Source: Artemisia argyi
Taxonomy: Eukaryota > Streptophyta > Magnoliopsida > Asterales > Asteraceae
Assembly: GCA_030686995.1 (NCBI GenBank)
Contig: CM060681.1
Coordinates: forward strand, 166,983,833 to 167,047,832
Direction: 5' to 3'
DNA: 64,000 bases
In this document: positions 23,159-35,607 of the stretch, piece after piece
Numbering within the stretch: the stretch's first letter is position 1
Layout of the letters: every line of letters starts with the position of its first letter
Made by a program: the position numbers and the translations under genes
The notes under the pieces: model-generated
What the model was told of the DNA's origin: nothing
Databases searched by the model: none
The model's input: the letters and a program-made list of their open reading frames with translations, nothing else

Positions 23159-25124
23159 GGCTATGCACAGTGGTGACCCGAGTCATCTCCTGCAACATCA
23201 GCTTTCTCTCTCCAGACCTGACCTGATCAAGTTGCCACAGTCGATGACCGAGGTTTTTTTTCTTTTTTTTTCTTTTTTTTTTAATTCAAATATTTTAAAC
23301 AAAAAAAAATTAAAATTCATTAAAATTAAAAACATTACAATACTAAATTTAAAACTTAAACTAATAAACTTAAACATTACAAGACTTATTAAAAACTTAA
23401 ACTAGTAATCTAGGTTGTAGCGTGCTTTGATTGCTGCCTTAATCTCCAAAAGTTCTCGTATTTGGCGTGCGGGCAAACTTTGGTCGATTGCTGAATTGTA
23501 GAAAATCAAATCTTACTCTCATTTTGATGTGGTCATGATTTCCACTTGCTTTCGTTGGAGTTCAATTTTCACTCTTTTCATCGCTAGCTCTTGTTCCTTG
23601 AACTTAAAGTACGAGTCTTCCACGTCCTTCTTTTTCTCCGATTTTGACAGCTTGAACTTGAAAAAGGTCTTGGCTAGCGAATTTGTCCATGATGATGGTG
23701 GATCACGAGAGGAGGAGGATGAATTCTTCTTGGCTGCATCACGACCTTGTGGTCTTGATTCTCTAGTCTCATCCTCATCATCAGAATCATCCACGTCTTA
23801 GAAATTCAAGGGACCTTGTGTTGACCCCGAGGTATTTGTAGAACCCTTTGTTTTCTTCCGGCTATTCGTTCTGAAAGCAGGCATCTCTCTCTTCCAAGCA
23901 TCATGATGCCTCAAAATTTTCCAACAATCCTCCAAATTAAAATCATGACCGTAAATCTCACGGTATTCTCTAAGAGCTTTTTCTTTATCGTCTGCATCAT
24001 TCTCACCACTTCCATGATTATCCTTGATATTATCCATAATAGCACAAAATTCCCAACCCTATTATGGATCCTATTCTTCCATTTGGTCGTGATCGAGTCG
24101 TATGTGCTTTCTGAACCAGTTTCATTTTCAAAGTACGCTATCACCAATTCCCAAAAGCGATGCCTGTTGATAGCGTTTCCTCTCTCGGAATTTTTCGAAA
24201 CATGGATGAAAGCTCTACAAAGCGCAATCTCTTCCGCTTGTCCATGGTTCGTTCTTTTTAGCCGGTTCGGGCTTTTTGCCTTTGTCCTTCACCTTTGTAT
24301 GGCTTGACGGGTGACGTCTCTTCGACATCGTCATCGTCTTCAATAGGTATGGAACCGTGGTACGAATCGTCACCAGAACCTTGCCCCATTGAAGCATCTT
24401 GACTCGGATAGTTTTGGGTCGAGTATTGTTGAGTCGGATACTCTGTCATATAATCCTCCAAATCTATTTCAAGATTAGCACTACGAAGTGGGGAATAATC
24501 TTGATACGGTTAGGAAGACTGTGAGAAATCCATGTTAGGACAATACGGCGACCCACTTGGTTCTTGGTGATAATCCATATTAGAACGATATGATTGACAT
24601 ATGGACGATTAACGTAAAACGGGTTTTGATTTTGATTCAGTTTTGGTAGTCGTGATGGATATTCAAAAGCGGGGGCACGAAAGCGAATACCCTGATTTTG
24701 TGGTGGTGTTATGCCGGTTAATTCGAAGTTGTTTTCTAGCGACAAATTCAAATTCGGGGCATTTTGGGTTAGTCGGGATCGTCGTTCTTTTGATGTGGGA
24801 GTTTTTTTTAACATGGTGAATATGGATGATAAGTTATTTGAATTGTGTTTAAAATTGTGTGTTTAGAAGTGTGTTTGAGGTTGGTATTTATAAGGTTGTA
24901 AAGCGGGTTTTTATTTTTTATTATTTTTTTTTATTTTTTTTTATCAAACGGTATGATTTTTGGAAATTATATTTGTGAATAGAATCGGTCAAAATTTAGA
25001 CCGATTGTCTCTCTTTTTGTAGCTGGACCGATATTTGACCCATCACCCACATAGGGCTCAATCGATTTCAATATCGGTCACCCTCCTCACTCGACCAATT
25101 TTTTGCGGTCCACTGTACATAGCC
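23159..25124 (-). mobile_element. PIF/Harbinger element, non-autonomous (1,966 bp)
   Basis: Inverted termini are GGCTATGCACAGTGG (left) and GGCTATGTACAGTGG (right, reverse complement), with a TTA duplication on both sides (23156-23158, 25125-25127). TTA/TAA duplications are diagnostic for PIF/Harbinger. The interior carries only a Myb/SANT-like ORF1; the DDE transposase ORF is absent and the remaining non-coding space is too short for it. Confidence 0.9.
23519..24814 (-). pseudogene. Harbinger ORF1, Myb/SANT-like DNA-binding protein, frameshifted
   Basis: Reading from the ATG at 24814 the N-terminal part is Asn/Pro-rich and low in complexity, followed by an acidic DDDDVEETSPVKPYKG segment. 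A trihelix/Myb-like domain then follows: EPWTSGRDCALCRAFI, NRHRFWELVIAYFENETG, TKWKNRIHNRVGNF and LEDCWKILRHHDAW. A Ser-rich linker and a C-terminal coiled coil (KEQELAMKRVKIELQRKQ, 23590-23530) end the protein. In active PIF/Harbinger elements ORF1 binds DNA and helps the transposase enter the nucleus. At least three frame changes (near 24460, 24215 and 24040) show it is not intact, unless some of them are introns; a TAG near 23800 also interrupts it. Confidence 0.75.
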
Positions 25125-25127
25125 TTA

Positions 25128-25240
25128 ATATCCTAATGCAAATCAAATTATTATCATAGCTGTGGATTTCAAGTATGTGCTCTTTATGTTGAAGGATAAC
25201 AAGTCTAAGTTATGAAATTATGTTTGTTCTTGCTGCAGTG
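25128..25240. other. Host flank of the large nest, left side
   Basis: A short stretch ends GTTCTTGCTGCAG-TG at the LTR of element D and would join the DNA right of 58826. CTGCAG preceded by pyrimidines resembles an intron 3' splice site, but no exon is proven. Confidence 0.35.
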
Positions 25241-25361
25241 TGTTGGCCTGCTATAAACAGCAGCAATGCTTTTCCAATATACTAATGATTAAACCTAATA
25301 CTTGGGCTTAAACCAATACTAATAGAAATACAAGTTTAATTCTAATATAATTATACTAACA
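25241..25361 (-). repeat. 3' LTR of element D
   Basis: It shares with 58689-58826 the blocks ACTAA-ACCTAAT, TTGGGCTTAAACC, ATACAAGT-TAATTCTAATATAATT and ACTAACA. A polypurine-like CTACAAGGGGC (minus strand) abuts its start at 25362. The left end is diverged. Confidence 0.7.
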
Positions 25362-25460
25362 GCCCCTTGTAGTTGGAGCAAGAGCAAAACGAACACTCAA
25401 ATTGTCTCGAAACTCAAAAAACAAAGCAGATGAAATACTCTTGGTGAATATGTCAGCAAA

Positions 25461-26129
25461 CTAATAACGTGATCGAACATGGAAAACACGCACATGTCCA
25501 CCAACAACCAAATCATAAACTAAATGAATGTCAAGCTCAATATGCTTTGTGCCTTGATGCTGCACGGGATTAGAAGACACATAAACCTGCACTAATATCA
25601 TTACAATAGACAATAGTAGTTGAAGATAACGACATGTGAAGCTCACGCAAAAGAATATATGACCAACAAATCTTTGCAACAACATTGACAACACCACGAT
25701 ACTCAGCCTCAGCACTGGAGCGAGAAAGCATAACATGACGCTTAGAGGACTAGGAGAGAAGCTTGTTACCAAGAAATAAACAATACCCAGAAGTAGGCAA
25801 TCGAGTAGTTGGGCAACCATCCTATTCATCATCAAAATATGCAACCAAAGAAGATGTCGAAGCAGAAAACAATTGTAAACCATAACCCATAGTGCCTCGA
25901 ACATAACATGAAATCCGCTTTAGAGCCAAAAATGACGTCCCGCATATCACACATAAATAAACAAACCTGATGTACTTCTTAAGATATACCAGGACTGCTA
26001 AAAGTACGATACTAGAGAGCAAATGCAAGACTGTGATACAAAGTAAAATCCTGGACTGGATCACTATCAACACCTAGCTTAGAGTCAGTGTCAACTGGAG
26101 TAGTAAAAGGATTACATTTGAGCATATAC
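25461..26129 (-). pseudogene. Element D pol, C-terminal part of reverse transcriptase and RNase H
   Basis: Beginning at the C insertion, the minus strand reads CAYMLKCNPFTTPVDTDSKL, continuing the reverse transcriptase thumb/connection seen right of 54528. RNase H-type segments follow in shifted frames, including TKHIELDIHLVYDLVV and VRVFHVRSRYQFADIFTK-like sequence near 25560-25461. Frameshifts near 25900 and 25820 and several stops make it non-functional. Confidence 0.75.
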
Positions 26130-26134
26130 GCACA
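26130..26134. repeat. Target site duplication of element C (left copy)
   Basis: CACAC here and at 54524-54528. Joining the two flanks with one copy restores the frame of the element D reverse transcriptase. Confidence 0.9.
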
Positions 26135-26655
26135 CTGTGAGGATCTAAAACACACTTAGAATGTGTTGAGGATACTTTGAGTTAATACCAAATAACACGC
26201 GGAATTTGCTATTTGATACTTAGAAGATTTATGTGTTTAATTGATGTAACAATATATGAAAGAATGAACAGAGATGTTAAACCAAACGCTTCAATATTAT
26301 TGATTATAATACAAGTGATCTAGACTATCACTAGGGTTTACAACCTTGAAACTTAATGCAAAAGACACGTACATAACATCTAACCTAGAACCTCCTTTTA
26401 TAACATAAAGAGTCCTTTACAAGATAAGTATAATATTCTAAACATGCAGAATATTCGTATAAGTCTAACTAAATAAGATATACACCAAATCTATTATATA
26501 CGTATCATCTTACACGTCTTCATCTGTCTTCGGATCATAAGCAGTACAAAGTGTTTGTACTGGCAGTACTAACCTAGTTAATACTGTTAGTGTATTTCTT
26601 CAGCAGTAGAAACTTTAAGCTTGGCAGTACAAACTGTTAAGTTTAATTTCCAACA
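26135..26655 (-). repeat. 3' LTR of element C (521 bp)
   Basis: It begins (plus strand) TGTGAGGATC and ends TTTCCAACA, and is nearly identical to 54004-54523. It carries several copies of the dispersed GCAGTACAAACT motif (26541, 26562, 26622). Confidence 0.93.
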
Positions 26656-26668
26656 ATCCTCCCCTAAA
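26656..26668 (-). other. Polypurine tract of element C
   Basis: Minus-strand TTTAGGGGAGGAT immediately precedes the 3' LTR start. A run of 12 G on the plus strand lies slightly upstream at 26726-26737. Confidence 0.7.
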
Positions 26669-26751
26669 CTTATGATTTCTATGCAAATCATATAAGTTTC
26701 TTTAATTAAACTTCAACCATGATGTGGGGGGGGGGGGATTCTTCCAAACAC

Positions 26752-28731
26752 TTAACCTCTTTTCTGCCTTGCAGCCTTTGATTCTATGTCACATTGATCT
26801 ATGATTTGTTGAAGCAGTACCTTAGCCATTTCAGTGACTTCATCAACTCTAAGTTTCACTGATAACATCAATGTGAGTATACCAACACTCAAAGGATATT
26901 CTTTCCCTGCTATCATAAAGACATCTATCACTGATTGTGTAGACACCGGATGTATTCCACTTGAACCATACAGCTTCCAAAATGCAAGATTGTGAGCTTC
27001 AAATTTCTAGTATCTATCACTTTAATCTGGTTCATACAATCTTTTCAATTCAACCTATAGCTCTTTATCTTTATCATTTGTAGCATTTGATGTCTTGAAC
27101 CTTTCTTTAACCAAGCTTCAAAGTACATCCAAATCTTCTCTATCAAGTGATCTGATCAAAGCTTCAAAATTCTTATACACTGCTGAAACTCCACCAACTC
27201 TTATTATCTTCCATGCTTTGCCAAATCTGTCTGAGTATATCTCCCAATCCACAATGGGATGTTTGGCTTGAATATGATCAACATTCAATGATTCTGGGAC
27301 AACCATCATCATCTCATCCAACTGTTCATCAGACAAAACCTTTTGTTTCTTTGAAGACATAGAATGTAAAGTTGAACCTGCTCTCTTTGTTCCTTTGTCT
27401 TCCTCTTCTGCATCAATAGGGACAAATTGTTGTACCTTCTTATAAGCATTGTTGTATAACCTCTCAATCTCTTCATTAGGTTTCCCCTTTAACTGAGCAG
27501 CTGTCCATGTGTCTTGATGAACCAAAAATTTCTTCATGTGACTGATGATTTGTGCCCTTGTTGGTGGTTTATTCTTTGCAGCCATATTCTTATTCTAAAT
27601 CTTTCTAATAATTTCCAACGGATCATTGTAAGCTTCTAACCTTTCATCTTCAAGAATTTTTGATCTGTCATCTTCATAGAGTTGTTTAGCTGCCAATTCA
27701 TCAAAGATTTCCCTTTCTGTAGCCAATCTTTGAGCTTCCATGAAACCTACAACTTCATCTTGATTTTCTTAGTTGGTTCAGCCTCAGCTTTAGCCATAAT
27801 ACCTTTGCCTTTGTCTTGAGCAATTCTACTTGTGTGAACAACCTCAGCAGCACTATAGATTGGATGAGCAGTACTAACTGAGATACTAGCAGTAATTAGT
27901 CTTTTCTCTGCTGTTTGTACTGCTTCCTGAATTTTCTTGGACATTTCAATCATTTGCTCTACTAGTCCAGTAGTACCTTGTTGTTCATCATCAAAACCCA
28001 TATCGTGATCATCACCACCAGTATCTTGATCTTTATCTTCAAAATCAATTTTCCTCCCCTGAGTTTGTGCACTTGTTTCCCTCCCCTGTTTGGAAGAATC
28101 ACCACCAATATCATCATCATCTGAGTCAGAAGAACTTGAAGAATCAATGACAACTGTTCTCCTTGTTTCCTTTAAATTCTTGACCTTGTCTTGAAGTTTC
28201 CTCATCTTGAGAACCAACTTTGTGTAAATATTGGCATACAACTTCTTTGTGTCTTTAAGATCTGACTCCAAGGCAGCAACTTTGGTGGAAAGAGTGGTAC
28301 AAAGATCCATCAATTCATTAAGTTTAGAACTACCCTCAGCACTTCCAGATGTGTGACCTTCTGGGAGAGGTGCTTCATGGGGCAAAGGCTCAGATAAACC
28401 CCTAGTTGGACAAAGAATAGCACCTGAACCACCCAATTGTTCCATTTGGCTTAGGATTCCACCATCTTTATCAAACCCTGGAGGACTTGGTACAGAAGAT
28501 GTTGCCATAGGGAGGGGTCTTACTTATGTTACCTCTATCGTGCTTAGCTATTAAGCTTGAGACAGTAGTGGTAGCCCATCCTATACTACCATAGACAGCC
28601 TCATCTGCTACAATGGTATGAGTGGGAGGACTGGGCTGAGGTACGACAGTCTCTTTTCTGATCCTCCTTCTATAGGTGTGTGAAACAATTGGTATATGTG
28701 AAACAGATGGAACCACAATGGGTGTGTGATA
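26752..28731 (-). pseudogene. Element C ORF3, C-terminal part (coiled-coil, acidic), broken
   Basis: Three main open segments follow in minus order. The first is HTPIVVPSVSHIP near 28716. The second is 28508-27747, with a heptad-like coiled coil (LNELMDLCTTLSTKVAAL, about residues 63-110), a Ser/Asp-rich acidic stretch (DSSSSSDSDDDD) and a basic tail. The third is 27585-27118, then 26946-26752. The segments are separated by frameshifts. I recognise the coiled-coil/acidic pattern as the post-pol ORF of Asteraceae copia elements. No signal peptide, membrane segment or catalytic motif is seen, so an envelope role is not supported. Confidence 0.6.
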
Positions 28732-28736
28732 GGACT

Positions 28737-30408
28737 TGATGCGTGTAACTGGGGTGTTTGATTAGTATATTTCCTAAGTTTCTGTCAAATTTTAAATTTA
28801 TAAAACACCTTTTTACCGATTATTAAGAAAACGCATACGAGCAAGTATACTCATCCGTGTGTAATATGGTTTTGTGGTAAATAGGGATCGTTCCAAGAGA
28901 CTACGAGTTAATAAGCAATCAACGAACAAGTACTTGTTTAGGAATCATAAACAAACATGATACAATGTTGAATATGTTTGGGTGAAACATATATGTAGAA
29001 GGCACATATCAATTTTCACAAGGTTTTCTAGTCAATGGTTAATATCAAGAAAAACCAAGTTTTTACTAGTTTCATGGGTGAGTCCTTTCGGCCAATACAT
29101 CAACCCATTACGTTAGCTCTTTGTTTTAACAAATTTATGAAAAATATTAGTAACATTAGTTCTTACGAGTCCTTTTGACCCAATCTTGTGATTAAATATT
29201 CTCGAATTCATTAAAAACTTTAATACTTAATAGTTGTCAATGATAAAGTACCAATCCATTTGTGCACCAATTTCTTAAAATAAAACAATGTTAGAAATCC
29301 TTTTAGCCTTTAAATCCAACAAGGTTAAATTAACAAGTTTTAGAACACGAATTATATTTAAACAAACTTATGAGAACAATCACTTTTTCTAACCTACTAA
29401 CCATTCAACATTCATACGTAAGTCTACATAATTCCCAAACAAGTATCACAAATTACTCCACAACAAGTTTCATCAATAAATGTAACATTTCATTTAACAT
29501 CAAATTGTTCAACATCATAAATAAAATAGAAGAAAGTTACCCAAATCAAGATTACAAAGAGAAAGTAATGTAAAGAGTTAAAGCACTCCTCGGGCCTCCA
29601 ATCGAACAAGGGAATTCACCGCCTCTTCTAACAAGTATCACCAACACTTCTTGGTATCTTAAGAATGACATGAATTATTGAGCTCTTTCGGGTTATGTAA
29701 GTTATGATCAAGTCCTTAGGTTGTAAGGCTTGATTATGGATCAAGTATCTTTCTCTTGTAACTTGAGAGTACCTTTTAATGATTCTATAATGGTGTGTGT
29801 CTTGATAATGGGTGCTTAGGGTCTTATTTATGCTTGAAATCAATCACAAAAGCTGTTACAAACAAACCATAATCATAATGTAGAGGCAATGATCGGACTT
29901 GGTGATTAATGGTACTTAAAACCTTGAGTTAATGCAACCTTTCATCTCAGAATTTTCTGAACCTGCGGTTCAGACATGAACCCGGCGGTTTGGATGTGAC
30001 TGCTCAACCTTGAGTTTGCTTTTGAACCTTGGGTTTGATCCTCAGCTTCAACCTTAGGTTGAGGAATATTTTTCACAATAATTTCCACCTTGGATTGACA
30101 TAAAACTCCATCTTCAAACAATCTTTTTAACACCAAATCGTACCTCATCTTTCATTAGAAACCTTCTCATACTTCACTCATGCAACGAAAATAATCGTAA
30201 CATGAATCGATATCTTTGACGACACTCTTTTCTCGAATATTCTCTTCATCTTTTAGCTTTTCTTCGTCAACCTTCGATATTTCCTTGCACCTAGACTTGA
30301 ACACATCTTAATACCAAATAAGCGTAAAAATGCTCATAAACACAACTAAATATTATACAAAAATATACAAATAGCGCGATTCTATCATAGACAAAATGAG
30401 CGTTATCA
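28737..30408 (-). mobile_element. Solo LTR of another (probably gypsy) family in ORF3 of element C
   Basis: It begins (plus) TGATGCGTGTAACTGG and ends GAGCGTTATCA, flanked by the 5-bp duplication GGACT (28732-28736, 30409-30413). On the minus strand it reads TGATAACGCTC...CGCATCA. At 1,672 bp with no coding potential it fits a solo LTR. It differs in sequence from the Athila-type LTRs, although both begin with TGAT; the lineage is not determined. Confidence 0.85.
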
Positions 30409-30413
30409 GGACT

Positions 30414-31212
30414 CAGTTGGGATTACTGATCCTTCACTCGGAAAAGTTTGAATTCTTTCCAACATCTCAGGAAAAAGAGGTTGTACAACCCCATTAAACA
30501 ACTTTGATGCCATGGCCATATTACTAAAAGGTTTTGGACTAAGACATGGTGTTGGAAAGATTTTCTTATGAGTTTTAAGCTCATTCTATCTTTTGTTCAG
30601 AAGTAATCGGACAAACCTTGGATACATCAAAAATTTTGACTGAGAATCCACATTCTTCACCATATGATCAAAAATAAGTGTTGAAAAGTTGAAAACTCTG
30701 TTTGTAGACAAACAGACAAAGAGCAATAGCAATATTGCTACTAAATTGCTCTCAAGCAGTTTTCTTTGGACTTAAACAATGAAAAAGTGTATGTATGAAA
30801 AACCTCCATTGTGGGGAGAAACATCCTTTTTGAAAATTAAGTTTTTGAGAAGATGTGTCATAACCCATCTTAGCAATTTCTTTCCAAATTTCAGTATTTG
30901 GCAAATGATGGATCCTATTAGAGTCTGCTAATTGGGTATGTCTCCTAACAGACTTCTTAGTAACTATAAATTGTTTGCCATCTATTGTTGCATGTATCTC
31001 TGTGTCTCCATTTTCACTAGTTTTGACAGTTGCAGTCTGCCAAAACTTTGTGACTTGAGAGACATATATAGCAGGATTATAAGTAAGAGCATACCTAATG
31101 TGGGTAGTGTTCAAGAAATTCACTATCTCATGAAAGGTTGGACCTTCACCATCCTCTGTTTCTCTAAGAATGCCACATGATAATGTGTCTTCACAAATTC
31201 CAATTTAGCCAT
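30414..31212 (-). pseudogene. Element C ORF3, N-terminal part, broken
   Basis: The ATG at 31212 (MAKLEFVKTHY) opens the ORF; a frameshift near 31130 leads into IVNFLNTTHIRYAL and NPAIYVSQVTKFWQT. This is followed by DGKQFIVTKKSVRRH, EIAKMGYDTSS and FSPQWRFFIHTLFHCLSPKKTA; a TGA occurs at 30750-30752, and the region continues with EQFSSNIAIA up to the GGACT insertion site. The IY-x-FW-x-T / WR-x-I-x-CL-x-KT series parallels the N terminus of element A ORF3 (4304-3700). Function unknown; it is the first post-pol protein of the element. Confidence 0.65.
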
Positions 31213-32123
31213 GATTAAAGATCAAAAGTTTGAACGTTTAGAAGTGAATTGAAAGTTTGTGAGAGCCAATTGGGTTTTTATAACAATGAATTTAGGGTTT
31301 GAGAATTATACTAATGGATAATAGTATTCGTGAGAGAGAAGAAATCTTTAAGATATGGAAAGAAATATAATTATCCAAAAGTAAAAACCCTATAAGTATG
31401 GTAAGAAACGGTTTTACCCAACGACTATATTCAAAAGACAGTTACTGACTCAATAGTGGTAACGGCTATTCAATAGTACAAAGTTTCACGCTAGCAGTAC
31501 AAACTTTTGCCTGGCAGTACAAACTTTTTGCAAAAATTTTGAAGTAGCAGTATAAACTCAATTCAAATTTGAAACAATACCACTCTCAATGTTTTGAAGT
31601 GATTAAGTGTATATAAAGATACTTAACCATGATTCTAGTTTTGGGCAAACTATCAGCAATCAACAGATTTGATATGTCTTTACCGAGAGCCCTTTTTTTT
31701 TGGACTAGCCAACTCTTTACTGTGAAGTAAGGTGAGTTGAGAACCATATAGTTTTTGGCAAACTATCAGCCATAAATGGATTTAAGAAGTCTTTACCAGA
31801 AACCGTTTACTCTAGACTAGTCAGTTCTTGATGTGCGTAAAAACATGGTGAACTGATTACCATTTGTTGTGTGGTTATGATCATACATTGCAAACTAAAC
31901 TGAACAACTTATTCAATGCGCAACCCTATTGAAATAACCTTATCAACCTGTAAATGTTAGTCCAAAAACCAAGAAAACACAATACAGAGCATTTTCTATA
32001 TGACAATTATCAATATTGACCAATAGATTTACTTTACAAAACCAATTTGCATTAGCAGTACCAATTAACAAACCTAGCAGTACAAATCTATTGTCTAATC
32101 TAAAACATTTAGAGATTAAATCT
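31213..32123 (-). other. Spacer between pol and ORF3 of element C
   Basis: Non-coding. It contains at least five copies of the GCAGTAC motif (31471-31560, 32056, 32078) close upstream of the ORF3 start, plus a duplicated block (TTGGCAAACTATCAGC...) near 31645 and 31756. Confidence 0.6.
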
Positions 32124-33510
32124 TTAAGGGTTAAGCATTCCAATATTTGCAACCAAGTACTGAAACCTCCCAACATCAAAATCTTTAATTAATAAGTCAG
32201 CCAAGTTGTTATCTGTATGAATCTTAACAACCTGAATTAACTTTGTCTCTTTGCAATCTCTTATAAAGTGATGTCTAATCTCAATATGTTTAGTTTTAGA
32301 ATGCTGATCCGGATTTTTAATGATACACATTGTATTGGTATTGTCAATATAAATTATGGTGTTCATGAAGTTATACTTATAATCAAGTAGCTGATTCTAT
32401 ATCCATAGAACTTGACCCCAACAACTAGTAGCAGCCATATATTCAGCTTCAGTTGTGGAAGTGGCCACAATAGTTTGCTTCACGCATTGCCAAGAAATTA
32501 GCATGCATCATAAGAATTGACAACCACCTGTTTTTGATTTCCTATCCATAGTAGCACCAACATAGTCACTGTCTGAGTATGACACCAGATCAAATGGAGA
32601 TTCTTTGGGATGCATAGACCTAATTTAGGTTGACCCTTAAAATGCCTAAAGATTCTCTTCACAGCTGTTAAGTGAGAGACCTTGGGAGTGACTTAAAACC
32701 TTGCACAAGCACAGACTGCAAATATGATATCTGGTCTTGATGAAGTAAGGTACATTAATGACCCAATCATGGATCTGTAGGTGTGTACATCAACAGCTTC
32801 ACCACCTTCATCTTTAAGCAAAGATTTCTCTGTATCAACTGGTATACTAGCTACCTTAGCATCTAAGATGAAACTTCCTCAATATTTCAGCTACATATTT
32901 ATCTTGGCTGATAAATATATCATCTGATTTCTGCTTCACTTGTAGCCCCAAAAAGAAAGTAAGTTCACCCATGGAACTCATCTGAAACTTATCATGCATA
33001 AGCTGCTAAAACTCTATGCACATTTCCTTCTTTGTAGATCCAAAGATAATGTCATCTACATAAACTTGAATAAGCAAGATATCTCCTTTGTGCTTCTTGA
33101 TGAATAGAGTTTGATCAGTCTTGCCTCTATGAAATCCATTCTTCTTCAGATAAGTGGCTAAAGTGTAATACCAAGCTCTAGAAGCTTGATGCAAGCCATA
33201 AAGGGCTTTCACCACCTTGTAAACCTTGTTTGGATGATTAGGGTCAATGAAACCTAGAGGTTGAGAAACATAAACCTCCTCTTCAATTGTACCATAGAGA
33301 AAGGCACTCTTCACATCCATCTGGTATACCATGAATCCCATGAAAGAAGCATAAGCTAAGAATAATCTTATGGCTTCAATCCTAGCAACAGGTGCAAAAA
33401 CTTCTTCATAGTCAATACCCTCTTCTTGTGTGTAACCCTGAACTACAAGCCTTGCTATGTTCCTAATCACAATTCTTCTTTCATCTTTCTTATTTCTGAA
33501 CACCACTTTG
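32124..33510 (-). pseudogene. Element C reverse transcriptase and RNase H
   Basis: The segment 33506-33006 is open and carries the copia reverse transcriptase motifs [45 protein letters not shown] and the catalytic YVDDIIFGS. Later fragments near 32900-32400 are frameshifted. RNase H ends with SKTKHIEIRHHFIRD and DLLIKDF (32366-32124). The enzyme copies element RNA into DNA in the particle. The HQASRAWY stretch deviates slightly from the usual KQAPRAWY. Stops upstream of 33006 inactivate it. Confidence 0.85.
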
Positions 33511-34390
33511 TACCAATCACTTTTACACCTCTAGGAAAATCAACAAGCACCCAAACCTTTTGAATCTTGAATTGGAGAAGCTCTTCTTGCATTGCTTCCA
33601 CACATCTTGAGCCTTCTAGTGCATTGAGTATGTTTTTGGGGTTCTATTTGTGATAGAAAGCATACAAACAGACATTAATTCTTATCTTCATTATCTTTTT
33701 CTTCATAAACAACACAGAGAAATCCATGATGATCTGTATTTTGTGTATGTCTTCTAGTCTTTACACCAGTTTGCACATCTCCAATCACATTACCAAGTGG
33801 ATGATTCTTGTGAACTGTTGTTTGGGGAGTAAGAGGAACTTCATATGTGATAGGCATGTTGTGAAATTCCACTTCAAAGTCATTACCAGGATCATCCTGA
33901 GAAGCAGAATTAACTGTTGGATCAACAATATTGACATTTTGTAGCAGTACAAACATCTGGCTCAACAATACTAACTTCATTTGTAATGCTTTCAAGAGCA
34001 TCCATATTATGATTGTCCACTTCATCTTCATTATGCACATCTGCGTCACCCCCTTTCCAAATTCATTAGAGGATGGTGGATCATCATTCTTTGAAGTAGA
34101 AACAACCCCAGAATAATCATTCCAAATAGGCATCAGTATGTGATCTTGAGCTTTCTCTTTCTCCATGCTTGGTTCATCTGCATCAACATATTCTTCTGAA
34201 CCTGCAAAATCATTAGTATCTATACCTGCAACAACTGGTAAATAATTCATAGATTGGGTTAAAGAATTAATATCAAACAGCCATGTTGGACCAGCACCTG
34301 CAACATTAGATTTATCCTCTAAAAACTCTACATGTAGGTTTTCTTTTACCTTCTTGGTTCTTAAATTATATACCCTAAAAGCTTTACTAA
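33511..34390 (-). pseudogene. Element C integrase C-terminal tail and linker to reverse transcriptase
   Basis: The open segment 34250-33675 (MNYLPVVAGIDTNDFAGSEE) is an acidic, low-complexity linker typical between copia integrase and reverse transcriptase, with VPLTPQTTVHKNHPLGNVIGD near its end. The HPxxxxIGD motif marks entry to the reverse transcriptase domain. Frameshifts occur at both ends. Confidence 0.7.
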
Positions 34391-35600
34391 CTATAGAGTA
34401 CCCAAATTATCCAAATTATCTAAGGTATTAAGAATAGTGACATGACACCCAAATGGTCTAAGAAAACCTAAAGCAGGTGTTCTACCTCTAAAGAGTTCAT
34501 AAGGTGTCTTGTTTTTAGATTGTACCACTAAAACCCTGTTTTGCACGTAAAAAGTAGTATTAACTGCTTCTGCCCAAAAGGTTATGAGAAGCTTTGAATC
34601 AGCTAACATGGTCCTAGCAGCCTCTATTAATGTCCTATTCCTCCTCTCAGCAACTCTATTCTGCTGAGGAGTTCTAGCTACACTAAACTCTCTTTTAATA
34701 CCTTTTTGCCTGCAAAAGTCATCCATAACTCTATTCTTGAATTCTGTCCCATTATCACACCTAATGATTTTCACTTTCATATCAACTAGATTTTCTACTT
34801 ATGTTATAAAAGTCTTAAGAATGCTAGCTGTCTTATCTTTAGTTCCTAGAAAGAAAACCCATGAGAACCTGTTATAATCATCAGTAACCACAAGGCAACA
34901 TTTCTTATGTTGTATACTAATCACAGATGTAAGACCATACAAGTCCATATGAAGCATATATAATGGGTGAGTAATAGAGTTTATGGTCTTGGGCTTGCAA
35001 GAAGCTCTGTGTTGTTTACCTTTAAGGCAGGCAACACATGTTTGGTCATTTTCAAAACGTTTCTGAGGTAAGCCTCTTACCAAACCATCTTTAACAATCT
35101 TATTAATGGTTTTAAAGTTAATATGACGTAGTCTTCTAGGCCACAAAATTGACTCATCCAATGAGGCTTTTGTAATCAAACAAGTGAGATTCCCTTTAGG
35201 AACAATGTTCTTCATATCAACACTGTATAAATTGCCTTTTCTAGGAACTCTAAGTAATACTTGACTTTCATCAGGTAACTTAAAGTCAGGAGAAAGGACA
35301 AGACATTCAGTGTTAGTAAAAAGAACTGTGTTCTTTTTATCACACATCTGTGAGACACTAAAGAGATTGTACTTAAGTTCTTTTACAAAATACACATCTT
35401 CAAAGTCAAGATTACCAGTCTTTATTGTACCTTTACCAGTAATTTTACCACCAATGCCTCCTCCAAAGCTAACATATCCTCCATCCAGGGTGTAAAGTCT
35501 GAAAGGTATGACATGTTTCCTGTCATGTGCTTTGAACATCCACTATCTGAGTATCCTTGATCTTCTTATTTAGCTCTTGGATGTTCCTGCACATAAAGTA
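34391..35600 (-). pseudogene. Element C protease and integrase
   Basis: The protease site DSGCSKHMTGN lies near 35560-35530 and is followed by a frameshift into DGGYVSFGGGIGGKITGKG. The pre-integrase zinc-binding region and HRASCKPKT motif come next. The integrase core shows the first Asp in MLHMDLYG, the second in RCDNGTEF and the Glu in RVAERRNRTLIEAART, so the D-D-E set is retained. AEAVNTTFYVQNR and the RPFGCHVTILNTLD end follow. A stop near 34798 splits the core. Confidence 0.85.
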
Positions 35601-35607
35601 AAGGAAA

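Noticed and set aside
26752..31212. ORF3 of element C as an envelope gene
   Set aside because: The position is env-like, but no signal peptide or membrane segment is visible.
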